NCBI RefSeq assembly: GCF_016587415.1
Contig: NZ_BNJI01000002.1
Location: 2,046,001-2,110,000, forward strand
DNA: 64,000 bases
Origin: Ktedonobacter sp. SOSP1-85
GTDB taxonomy: Bacteria > Chloroflexota > Ktedonobacteria > Ktedonobacterales > Ktedonobacteraceae
Direction: 5' to 3'
The first letter of the stretch is position 1, and each line of letters opens with the position of its first letter. Of this stretch, positions 41,812 through 50,363 are shown piece by piece. The notes beneath the pieces were generated by a model. It saw only the letters and a program-made list of their open reading frames with translations. It ran no database searches and was not told the DNA's origin. The translations under genes and the position numbers were made by a program.

Positions 41812-43920
41812 ATGCCTACTCAGTATCTTGTCACCATGAAACCAGAGTTTCTTACGGAAACCAGGAAGCTGCCTGCTAAAGAGGCGCATCAGATCTACAA
41901 TAAAATCCTTTTATTAGCGCAGGATCCCAGGCCCGATGCGAAGGTGAAAAAGCAGTTAACACACATGTCAGGTGGGAGGGGTCTGCATCGTATCCGCTCT
42001 GGAAATTACCGTATTTTCTATACCTTTGATCAGCACTATGTTGGTGTCCTATTTTTTGATAGGCGCGATGACGATACCTATGATAGCGACATTATTGAGG
42101 AGTATCTTGGTGGTTTTTCGGTGGGTGCAGAGCCTGCCAGGGAGTCTGTTCCTCAAGACAAGAAAAAAAACTATCAAGAAGTTGACTATATTGCACAACC
42201 TCAGCCTGAGCCCCTTCCTGAGCCAATCACAGTTGAGCTACTGACAAAACTTGAGGTGCCAGTGGTCTATCATCAGCGGCTGCTGCGTATTCAAGATCGG
42301 GATGCCCTCCTGTTTAATTGTCCTGGCGTGGATGATGATACGAAATCGCGTATTGATGCGTATTTATTTGAAACGCCTCTAGCTGATGTGCTACAGCAGC
42401 CAGATCTGTTGTTGCCCAATGTAGAGGATCTCTGGCGCTATCATGAGGGAGAGCTTGTCACCTTTCTCTTAAAACTCTCGCCTGAGCAGGAGGCTCTGGT
42501 CAATCGCTCATTGTCCGCGGGCGGCCCAACGCTGGTGAAGGGTGGTCCTGGCACTGGGAAGAGTACGGTCGCTCTCTATCGCGTGCGTACTCTATTGCAA
42601 AAGCTACGTTCAGAAGGCGTGACGGAGCCGCGCATCCTCTTTACCACCTACACCAATGCCCTGGTCAAGTCTTCTCAGCAGCTTCTCGAGCACTTGTTGG
42701 GACCAGATATGAAGTATGTCACTGTGCAGACAGCGGACAAGATGATTCTGCGTGCGCTAGCCAAACTTGGTCAAAGTAGAGATATTCTGGAGTCGCAGGA
42801 GGCAAAGTGGCTCTTTCGCGAGGCCGCCAGCTCACCGCGCTTTGAGGGAAATGCCCTTCAACAGCAGCTCCAGCGCAGTATGCTTGAGAGACTGGGTGAG
42901 GAGTATCTCTGGCAGGAGATCTGCGACGTGATTGAATCTCGACACCATCATACCCTGGAGGAGTATCTTCAGGCCAGGCGTCATGGTCGCGTCATCCGCT
43001 TGAACGCGCTTAACCGTAAGGTGATCTGGAGTATCTACGAGCGTTTTCGTGTGCTGGTTGAGGCAACCGGAAAAGATACCTGGCAGATACGTCGTACCCG
43101 CGCGGCTGAACTGGTGGAGCAGAGCCGTGAGTATCAGGCGTACGACGCGGTGATTGTCGACGAGGCTCAGGATCTTGCGCCCAGTGCTCTACGCTTCTTG
43201 GTTAAGTTGTGCAAGACGCCAAACAACATCTTTGTAGCTGCAGATGCTAATCAATCAATATATGGAAGTGGCTTCAACTGGTCTGATGTGCATGAGTGGC
43301 TCAATTTCAAAGGGCGCACTGGCCACTTACACACGAATTATCGTTCAACCAGAGAAATCGGCGAGGCGGCATCTTCTTATTTGCAGGCGCAGAGCCTCTT
43401 AGATGAGGAGTATAACGATCACGTGTATGTGCACGATGGCCCCATTCCAATTGTGTGTACTATCGAATCCCAGAAAGATGAGGTGGCGTTTCTTGCACGT
43501 CTTTTCCGCAAGGCCGTACATGATCTGCATCACCCTCTGGGTTCGTGCGCGCTCCTCTGTCCAGGCGAGCAGAGTGGTAGGGCGCTTGCTCAAGGCTTGA
43601 GCGAAGCTGGCGTAGAGGCGACCTATATGAGCAGTACAGAGTTAGATTTGAAGCGATCGGGGGTAAAAGTCTTGACGCTCCAGGCCTCAAAAGGGCTTGA
43701 GTTCCCCATAGTCGCGCTCGCGGGTTTTGATGGCAGCCCATATGCCGTGGTTGCAACAGAAGGTTCCGCAGAGGCCCGTGAAGAGGCAATCGCGAAAGAT
43801 CGAAGAACCATCTTTGTCGGGATGACGCGTGCCATGAAAGCGCTCTTCGTACTTTTGCCCAAGAATGCTGTTTCTCCCTTGATGGAGGGTTTCCACGCCC
43901 AGCATTGGAGCTTAAACTAG
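41812..43920 (+). CDS. RelE-like domain fused to UvrD/Rep-type SF1 helicase
   Basis: A 702-residue protein. Residues 1-95 are a RelE/ParE fold: PTQYLVTMKPEFLTETRKLP, QDPRPDAKVKKQLT, RGLHRIRSGNYRIFYTFDQH then FFDRRDDDTY. The helicase begins near residue 225: LSPEQEALVNRS (Q motif), GGPTLVKGGPGTGKSTVA (Walker A, about 241-250), YDAVIVDEAQDLAP (about 443-455), LHTNYRSTREIGEAA, VKVLTLQASKGLEFPIVALA and FVGMTRAMKALFV. All SF1 motifs are present, so it should be an ATP-driven 3'-5' translocase. No antitoxin gene is adjacent. GGAAGC before ATG 41812 sets the start. It heads a co-directional DNA-processing run with hsp70, nurA, herA, mre11 and rad50 homologues. Confidence 0.88.
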   Translation: MPTQYLVTMKPEFLTETRKLPAKEAHQIYNKILLLAQDPRPDAKVKKQLTHMSGGRGLHRIRSGNYRIFYTFDQHYVGVLFFDRRDDDTYDSDIIEEYLGGFSVGAEPARESVPQDKKKNYQEVDYIAQPQPEPLPEPITVELLTKLEVPVVYHQRLLRIQDRDALLFNCPGVDDDTKSRIDAYLFETPLADVLQQPDLLLPNVEDLWRYHEGELVTFLLKLSPEQEALVNRSLSAGGPTLVKGGPGTGKSTVALYRVRTLLQKLRSEGVTEPRILFTTYTNALVKSSQQLLEHLLGPDMKYVTVQTADKMILRALAKLGQSRDILESQEAKWLFREAASSPRFEGNALQQQLQRSMLERLGEEYLWQEICDVIESRHHHTLEEYLQARRHGRVIRLNALNRKVIWSIYERFRVLVEATGKDTWQIRRTRAAELVEQSREYQAYDAVIVDEAQDLAPSALRFLVKLCKTPNNIFVAADANQSIYGSGFNWSDVHEWLNFKGRTGHLHTNYRSTREIGEAASSYLQAQSLLDEEYNDHVYVHDGPIPIVCTIESQKDEVAFLARLFRKAVHDLHHPLGSCALLCPGEQSGRALAQGLSEAGVEATYMSSTELDLKRSGVKVLTLQASKGLEFPIVALAGFDGSPYAVVATEGSAEAREEAIAKDRRTIFVGMTRAMKALFVLLPKNAVSPLMEGFHAQHWSLN

Positions 43921-43937
43921 TTGAAGGATGAGTGGAT

Positions 43938-45602
43938 ATGAAGCAGCAGGCAGAAATTTTTGGCATTGACCTGGGGACTACGAATTCCTGCATTGCTTAT
44001 GCCGATGAACATGGCAGTGCTGTGGTTGTGCCTAACTATGAAGGTGAGCTTACAACTCCCTCGGTCGTGCAATTTGAGGGCGAGCAGCGTATTGTGGGCA
44101 AAGAGGCCAGGCAGTATGCACTGCTCTATCCTGATCTCGTGGTTGAGCGAGTGAAACATTGGATGGGAAAGCCAGGGAAGGGGCATCCTTATCAAGGGAA
44201 AACCTATACACCAGAAGAAATCTCCTCCTATATCCTGCGTAAACTAGCCAGTGACGCGCAGGCATATTTAAACCGTCCGGTACGCGATGTTGTGATTACC
44301 TGTCCCGCTTATTTTGGCATCGCGCAACGAGAAGCCACGATCAAAGCCGGTGAACTGGCGGGTCTGACTGTGCACGAGGTTATTAATGAACCGACGGCCG
44401 CAGCCATGCTCTACGGTTTACTCTCCTCGCCCAAGGATCAGGTAGCCATAGTGTACGATCTTGGAGGAGGAACCTTTGACGTAACCATCATCGAGGTCCG
44501 TAATAATGCATTGACGGTGGTAGCCACTGATGGTGAGAGCGAATTAGGCGGGTACCGTTGGGATGTCAAACTGGTCGAATACCTGGATAACCAGTGGATG
44601 CTCGAAACGGGTTCAAACGAGAGTCCCGCGAGTTCTGGTGAGATGTCATTGGAGTTGTTGCGCCTGGCTGAAGAGGCGAAGAAGTCGCTCTCTGTACGTC
44701 AGAAAACGCCAGTCATGATCAACTATACTGGGAGTCGGGTTGTAATTGAGGTAACACGCGAACGGTTTCAAGCGTTGACCGCCTCATTGTTGCAGCGCAC
44801 GATTGATGTTACCAAGGCCACAATGGATGCGGCGCGGGCACATGGCGTCAAGCGTTTTGATCAGATTTTGCTTGTTGGGGGATCAACGCGTATGCCCCAG
44901 GTTCGTGAGCAACTGGAGGCCGAATTCCATTTGCCCATCCAGATACTGGAGCCCGACCTTGCTGTAGCCAAGGGGGCGGCGTTATATGGTCAAAAACTCC
45001 TGGTTGATGAAGTGGTGGAGCGGAAGGTGGGCCAGCAGCGCGGTGTTTCTTCACTCGCGAAAAATGGAATGCCTGTTTTGGTTGAGTCGAAAAGAGAGGC
45101 GGTCAGACAGGCTGCTAGTGAAATGCAGCGCGATATTGCTGTGGTAGCAAAGGCCGCGGAACTACAGGTCGTGAATGTTGCCAGCCATAGCTTTGGCGTT
45201 GTTGCGACCGATATGCGTCTGAGGAAGCAAGTTATTTCCAATATTGTGTTAGTTAATGAGCCCTTGCCGGTGAAGAAGACACGTATCTATCGGACTGCCG
45301 AGGAGTATCAAGCGAACGTAGAGATTCAGGTCTTAGAGAATAGCAGTTCAGAAGCGCGTGTAGAGGATCTGATGCAGGGCGAAGAAATCGCTTATGCTAT
45401 ATTGCGTTTGCCGCCTAGGCTCCCACAGTATTCTCCCATTGAGGTCTCATTCGAGTTACTTCGGGATGGGAGATTGCAGATTACCAGCCGTGAGCCAAAA
45501 AGCGGTGTGTCAATAGAAGTCGAAATTCAGGCAAAACGTAGTATAACCGGAAACGCATTCCGGCAGGCGAAAGAGAGAGCATCCAAAATCACGGTTGTAT
45601 AG
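43938..45602 (+). CDS. Hsp70/DnaK-like chaperone lacking the C-terminal lid
   Basis: A 554-residue Hsp70. EIFGIDLGTTNSCIAYADEH opens the ATPase domain; VVITCPAYFGIAQREATIKA, INEPTAAAMLYG, VIYDLGGGTFDVTII-like VYDLGGGTFDVTIIEVR and ILLVGGSTRMPQVREQL complete it. The interdomain linker and a short beta sandwich follow, but the protein stops where the helical lid (about 100 residues) of DnaK would be. It starts 17 bases after the helicase gene, so the two are co-transcribed. No DnaJ or GrpE is nearby. It may remodel a protein of the same system rather than act in general folding. Confidence 0.85.
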   Translation: MKQQAEIFGIDLGTTNSCIAYADEHGSAVVVPNYEGELTTPSVVQFEGEQRIVGKEARQYALLYPDLVVERVKHWMGKPGKGHPYQGKTYTPEEISSYILRKLASDAQAYLNRPVRDVVITCPAYFGIAQREATIKAGELAGLTVHEVINEPTAAAMLYGLLSSPKDQVAIVYDLGGGTFDVTIIEVRNNALTVVATDGESELGGYRWDVKLVEYLDNQWMLETGSNESPASSGEMSLELLRLAEEAKKSLSVRQKTPVMINYTGSRVVIEVTRERFQALTASLLQRTIDVTKATMDAARAHGVKRFDQILLVGGSTRMPQVREQLEAEFHLPIQILEPDLAVAKGAALYGQKLLVDEVVERKVGQQRGVSSLAKNGMPVLVESKREAVRQAASEMQRDIAVVAKAAELQVVNVASHSFGVVATDMRLRKQVISNIVLVNEPLPVKKTRIYRTAEEYQANVEIQVLENSSSEARVEDLMQGEEIAYAILRLPPRLPQYSPIEVSFELLRDGRLQITSREPKSGVSIEVEIQAKRSITGNAFRQAKERASKITVV

Positions 45603-45946
45603 CTATTTGCTGAACGCTTTCAGCTTCGAAAAAACTCTTCAGCGGGTGAGGTGGACGGATTAGTGTATTAGATTCAACAGAGATAAACAAAAAGATTGAC
45701 ATTTGTGATATACTTCTGCTTAGCATAATTTACTACACATGTATTTCGGGAAAAGAGAATATCTGGACTTGTATGCTTTGTTAATAGTTATTGGTATGTT
45801 TAGAGGGGGAAATCAAGGACTAGAGCAAGAACAGGGGGGCGCCTGATCTCTATTCTGCACTCTTATTTATGCATTACGTGATACCTGCGCTTTTATGTTG
45901 AGTGGGCCGTGTGATCGTTGATGATCATCAAGAAGTGGTTTGGAAA
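45603..45946. other. intergenic region, possible internal promoter
   Basis: No gene. TTGACA (45696-45701) and TATACT (45709-45714) are both present but too close together; TAGCAT (45721-45726) lies 19 bases after TTGACA. A separate promoter for nurA-herA-mre11-rad50 is possible but not convincing. Confidence 0.3.
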
Positions 45947-47230
45947 ATGGCTTCATTTATCGACTTAATTGCTGAGAGTATTCATCTACGGCGAGATGAG
46001 TTTCTGACAGGATTTACCGAAAAACCTCACGGAGATATTGAGCAGAGGCTCGCTGCAGGTATCCAGGCGCATTGGCATCCGTTGTCGCCGGAAGTTGTGG
46101 GAGATGCGCTCCACCAGAAGCCTCAGGCTGGTGCAGTAGATGGGTCGCGAGCTATACGTGCTTTGAGCATTGGAGCAGACTGGATTGTTGCTCAAGCACT
46201 GCTGCTTGGGCCAGACGGTCTGCGCCTATCTGTTGCTGATACCCTGTTGCTGCGTGGGGAGATTGAGCTTCCTGCTCTCAATCGCTGTGCATCGCTACTG
46301 ATGCGTTCACTTGAACTGGACCTGGCCCTAAAATTTGTACGAGAGGGGTTAGGGAATGTTCTCCTGCTTGATGGATCTCTCTACGCGGACCTCCCCTATT
46401 TATTGTACAACCTCGCTATTGGTGGCTATGAAGACCTCCCTTCGAAGGTATTAGGACAATATCTGGATCTCTTTGATCTCTGCCAGCAGCGTGGTGTTCT
46501 CTTGCTAGGAATTGCGAAAAGGACTCGCTCAACGATTTTGGGCCATGCCTTGCTTGCAGAGCGTCAACCTGCCATAGCTGCTAATCTTCAGCAAGGAGAC
46601 CTTGATCAGACGCCAGAGGCGACTATGCAGGCAGTGAGCGCAGAAAACGGCTCTTCCAATGGTAATCAGCACCATCCTGACTTGCTAAGAAGAGATCTCC
46701 CTCGATTGCCATCAGATGGTGAACTTCTTTATCGCTGGGCGGTGGGCAGTGGTATCACTGATCCTGTGCTCCTTGGCTCAACGTCCTTTGGCCACACCAG
46801 CGCACAAAAGGTGGCGGCTCTGGCTGCACAACTTCGGCAAGCCAAATCAGCGCAGGGGGGGCAGGAACAGTTGAGCCCCTTACATGAGCGCCTGCTTGTT
46901 GCCCCAGCAATTGGAACCTTCTACGTGCGCCTGGCTCCCGGTGAGGATGTGTTGCGTGTCGATACTCTGGCTCCCACCTTTGGCCGGGACGATTTACATT
47001 TGCTGGAGTTTGATCACACGCTCGCCTCATATATCACTGCGCTGCCTGTTGTGTCCTATTTATTAGGAGAATATGGAGGCCTCTCGGTCTACAATGCAGC
47101 ATTGTATGTAGTCGATCGGGAAGTGCGCCTTCACTCTGCAACCGTTGACCAGGTCTATCTCCCTGTCTTGCGTCGTCAACTCGGCTATCCCATTCAGTAT
47201 GATCGCTCGACGAGACGCTTCATCGGCTAG
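45947..47230 (+). CDS. nurA: NurA-like nuclease
   Basis: About 427 residues. The NurA pattern is visible: AGAVDGSRAIRALSIGADWI near the start (metal-binding Asp about 65), LLLRGEIELPALNR, and NVLLLDGSLYADLP (second Asp about 142), with a C-terminal half containing APAIGTFYVRLAPGEDVLRV, DLHLLEFDHTLASYITALPV and YNAALYVVDREVRLH. NurA is a 5'-3' nuclease that resects DNA ends with the HerA translocase. HerA is encoded 40 bases downstream, which strongly supports the call. The start is uncertain: ATG 45947 or GTG 45902. An internal Gln/Gly/Asn-rich linker (NGSSNGNQHH) separates the two halves. Confidence 0.72.
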   Translation: MASFIDLIAESIHLRRDEFLTGFTEKPHGDIEQRLAAGIQAHWHPLSPEVVGDALHQKPQAGAVDGSRAIRALSIGADWIVAQALLLGPDGLRLSVADTLLLRGEIELPALNRCASLLMRSLELDLALKFVREGLGNVLLLDGSLYADLPYLLYNLAIGGYEDLPSKVLGQYLDLFDLCQQRGVLLLGIAKRTRSTILGHALLAERQPAIAANLQQGDLDQTPEATMQAVSAENGSSNGNQHHPDLLRRDLPRLPSDGELLYRWAVGSGITDPVLLGSTSFGHTSAQKVAALAAQLRQAKSAQGGQEQLSPLHERLLVAPAIGTFYVRLAPGEDVLRVDTLAPTFGRDDLHLLEFDHTLASYITALPVVSYLLGEYGGLSVYNAALYVVDREVRLHSATVDQVYLPVLRRQLGYPIQYDRSTRRFIG

Positions 47231-47270
47231 ATGGTAAAACGTCTCTATTCCAGATACGAAGAGTCGAAAT

Positions 47271-48995
47271 ATGCAAAACGATCGTTCCTCTGTTTGCGGA
47301 CGCGAGGCTGGTTTTATCGTGGGGGAAACATCTCCTCTTGAGTTTACCTTTGTCAGTAGTCGAGAATTACTTCCTCCACGTTTGGAATACCTGGTTATTC
47401 CGGGTGTGGAGGAAAGGGGAAGTGGCGATATAGCTTCAAACGGGGTTGCAGGCTCATTTGTGGATATGCTAGCCCAGGTCGTCGAAATTGGGATAGATTC
47501 AGAAATTCTTTCGGAACATCTTACCTATAGCGAGACACAGGCGATCCTAAACGGTTCTTATGCCCCACAACCGAAGATGTACGGGCGTGCGCGTGTTATT
47601 GGTTACCTTTCCCATGGTGCCGTGCTTCTGCCTCGCTGCGCAGCCATTCCGGGAAGTAAGGTCTATGTGGCCTCTGACGCACTTCTGCGACAATTTTTTA
47701 GCGTAGATGTGGCCGCTGGCGTCCCCATTGGCTCATTGATTAACCGCTCGAATGTTCCTGTTTTGTTGGATCCCAATGGCCTGCGTCGTCATCTGGCCAT
47801 TATAGCCCAAACTGGTGCTGGCAAATCGTATCTGGCAGGTACATTTTTTGAGAGCCTGCTTCAGCAGGGGGCAACTATTGTCGTCTTTGATCCGAATTCG
47901 GACTACGTTCAGTTGCGCAAGCGGGCAGGGCAGGAGGAGCGCCCCTACCATAGTGCCGATAAAACGCCTTTTGCTGATGATATTTTCATTTATCGAATTC
48001 CAGGTATTCAAGGTAGACGCTTCCCTGATAGCCTCATTGGCAATGTTCGTCCTTTTACTGCACGCTTTGCTGACCTCAATCACGATGAGATTGCAGACCT
48101 TGCAGGTATCTCAGAGCGAGCGTCAAATCAACGTAGAGCAATTGAACTTGCCTGCGAGCGATTGCAAAGGGAAGGGGCGGATTACCGCCCCGAGGAACTC
48201 ATTGCAACGTTAAAGAGCCTTGCTGCTGGAGATGAAGAGGAAGAGTTGCCAGAGCGGGAGGCGCAAAAGAGTTTCCAGATAGAAACCCTGGGAAACGATG
48301 AACGGCGCGCGGCTCGGAAGGCAGCCCAGTATATTGAGGATTTGCGCCGTTTCCCTATTTGGGATTATCACGATGTGGATCTCCAGGAACTTCTACAGCC
48401 CCAGCGGCTAACTGTCCTCGACCTTGCCGGGGCTGATAAGGTTGTTGCTGCGTATGCTGCGGAGCGCATTCTGCGCGAGGTCTGGAAGCGAGCAGTGACC
48501 GGGCGGCTACAGCATCCGCTTTTTATTGTCCTGGAAGAGGCTCACAATCTCATTCCAGCTAACAGCCAGACCCGAGCCAGCCGTATTATTAATACTATCG
48601 CCGCCGAAGGTCGTAAATTCCGTGTCTTTCTTACCATCATTACCCAACGTCCCAGCAAGATTAATCCTGACGCTCTCTCGCAATGTGGTAGCCAAATGAT
48701 TATGCAGCTCACGAATCCGGACGATCAACGCGCTGTACAGCGAGCTTCTGAAGCGATCTCGGCAGAACTGTTGGAAGATTTGCCTGGACTGAACAAGGGT
48801 GAGGCAATTGTATTGGGTCAGTTGACGCGCATTCCTGTGATGGTGCGAGTCACCGGGCGTGCCTCGGCTGAGGGGGGCAGTGATGTGGATATTGTGCGTG
48901 AATTACGACGAGCAAGACAAGATGTCAGCGCAGCACGCTTGGCGGCTCAAATACGCAGTCAACCTGTAGTAACACGCCAACAAGAGGAATGGTAG
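47271..48995 (+). CDS. herA: HerA-like DNA translocase (FtsK/HerA superfamily ATPase)
   Basis: A 574-residue protein. The N-terminal ~150 residues are beta-rich and form the HAS barrel (REAGFIVGETSPLEFTFVSS, MYGRARVIGYLSHG). Walker A is HLAIIAQTGAGKSYLAGTFF (about 179-187), then TIVVFDPNSDYVQL, Walker B is LFIVLEEAHNLIPA (about 417-426), and TIITQRPSKINPDALSQCGS and QMIMQLTNPDDQRAV hold the sensor and arginine regions. HerA forms a hexamer that drives NurA along DNA ends; nurA lies immediately upstream. The mre11 homologue follows after 42 bases. All nucleotide-binding residues are intact. Confidence 0.92.
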   Translation: MQNDRSSVCGREAGFIVGETSPLEFTFVSSRELLPPRLEYLVIPGVEERGSGDIASNGVAGSFVDMLAQVVEIGIDSEILSEHLTYSETQAILNGSYAPQPKMYGRARVIGYLSHGAVLLPRCAAIPGSKVYVASDALLRQFFSVDVAAGVPIGSLINRSNVPVLLDPNGLRRHLAIIAQTGAGKSYLAGTFFESLLQQGATIVVFDPNSDYVQLRKRAGQEERPYHSADKTPFADDIFIYRIPGIQGRRFPDSLIGNVRPFTARFADLNHDEIADLAGISERASNQRRAIELACERLQREGADYRPEELIATLKSLAAGDEEEELPEREAQKSFQIETLGNDERRAARKAAQYIEDLRRFPIWDYHDVDLQELLQPQRLTVLDLAGADKVVAAYAAERILREVWKRAVTGRLQHPLFIVLEEAHNLIPANSQTRASRIINTIAAEGRKFRVFLTIITQRPSKINPDALSQCGSQMIMQLTNPDDQRAVQRASEAISAELLEDLPGLNKGEAIVLGQLTRIPVMVRVTGRASAEGGSDVDIVRELRRARQDVSAARLAAQIRSQPVVTRQQEEW

Positions 48996-49037
48996 GGCAA
49001 GAAATGAAACCAACAAAGATCTTGTGTGGAGGCTGCC

Positions 49038-50363
49038 ATGAATGATGAACGGTTAGCGAAACCAGATGATGGCATACTACGGGTAGTGCTGACAGCCGAT
49101 AATCACCTCTCAGCATACAGTCCGAAACTCTCACCGGCAAAGCTCATGGAACGGAGAAGACGGCTGGGCATGGCATTCAAACAAAGCGTGGATACGGCTA
49201 TTGAACGGCGTGCTCACATCTTTGTACAAGCCGGTGACCTTTTTGATACGGTTGATCCACGCAATAAGGAACGCGATTTTGTTGCGGAGCAACTTGGTCG
49301 CCTACGATCAACAGGTATTTGTACATTTGGTGTAAGCGGCAATCATGATACGCCACGCCAGCGAACGGAACAGGGTGGTATTGCCCCGCAAGGTGTTTAT
49401 CATCGCCTGCGTGGGATGCACTTTTTTGACTCTTCAGACAGTATAGAGCCCGTGTTGATCGATGTTGCAGGACTGCATGTAGCGATTGCTGGTTTGAGTT
49501 ATCGTCCCAATATTCCTCCTGGGGGCGATCCTCTTGATCAGATACAGATAGCCGATCCGCAGGGCTTGCTTGCCCAGGCTGATCTGGGCATCCTAATCCT
49601 GCATGCGGCAATCGAGGGGCATGCCTTCCCAGGCGAGATGGAGACTTTTGTACGTCGGAGCAGCCTGCCCCGGCTGGAAGGCTTTCATGTAGTACTGGCC
49701 GGGCACGTTCATGCCTATGATCGTTTCTCGATTGGCGATAAGACGATTGTTGTCTGTGGGGCCACCGAGTTGATGGAGTTTGGCCAGAGCGCGGACACCG
49801 TTGGTTTTGTCTATTTGGAGTTGACTCAGCGTGGACTGCGCGGTGCCGAGCACGTACCTATTATGCCTCAGCCTCGTCATGTGATCACGCTACGCACTAC
49901 CGAACTCTGGCCTGCTCAATTGCCCCAAAAAGAGACATCTTTAGCATATGCCCAAAGTGGTGTCGTACAGGATGATGAAACTCTCCTTCCAACTGTCACT
50001 GAACGGATTCTGCAAAAGATAGAACCGTATTGTACCCCTGATGCCCTGGTTCGGTTGAGGCTAGAAGGTCCGATCACGCGCGATCAGTACCATGAGCTAG
50101 ATTTGCGCGGCATCTGGTTATATGGTCAACAACGAGCTTTCTCATTTGAGATAGATGAGAGTTACCTCTCTCTCTCCAGCGACTTTTCGTTGGAGGACAT
50201 CGAGCGGGGTGAGCGTGTAGCGCCGCGTGAAACGCTGGAGAAGGTTATCCAGGAACAGATGGTACAGGCTGACAATCCTGAGTTCCGTGCTCTTTTGACC
50301 AAAACGCGTCAGCGAGTCCTTGATCGTTATGATGAACTCTCTGGAAAGGAGCCAGGCCAATGA
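49038..50363 (+). CDS. Mre11/SbcD-like exonuclease subunit
   Basis: A 441-residue calcineurin-like phosphoesterase. The metal-binding motifs appear in order: VVLTADNHL (DxH), IFVQAGDLFD (GDxxD), FGVSGNHDTPR (GNHD), GILILHAAIEGH (His) and VLAGHVHAYDRF (GHxH). The C-terminal cap contains EIDESYLSLSSDFSLEDIER. The partner ATPase overlaps by 4 bases (ATGA), typical of sbcD-sbcC and mre11-rad50. GGAGG five bases before ATG 49038 fixes the start. Role: endo- and exonuclease at DNA ends and hairpins. Confidence 0.9.
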   Translation: MNDERLAKPDDGILRVVLTADNHLSAYSPKLSPAKLMERRRRLGMAFKQSVDTAIERRAHIFVQAGDLFDTVDPRNKERDFVAEQLGRLRSTGICTFGVSGNHDTPRQRTEQGGIAPQGVYHRLRGMHFFDSSDSIEPVLIDVAGLHVAIAGLSYRPNIPPGGDPLDQIQIADPQGLLAQADLGILILHAAIEGHAFPGEMETFVRRSSLPRLEGFHVVLAGHVHAYDRFSIGDKTIVVCGATELMEFGQSADTVGFVYLELTQRGLRGAEHVPIMPQPRHVITLRTTELWPAQLPQKETSLAYAQSGVVQDDETLLPTVTERILQKIEPYCTPDALVRLRLEGPITRDQYHELDLRGIWLYGQQRAFSFEIDESYLSLSSDFSLEDIERGERVAPRETLEKVIQEQMVQADNPEFRALLTKTRQRVLDRYDELSGKEPGQ

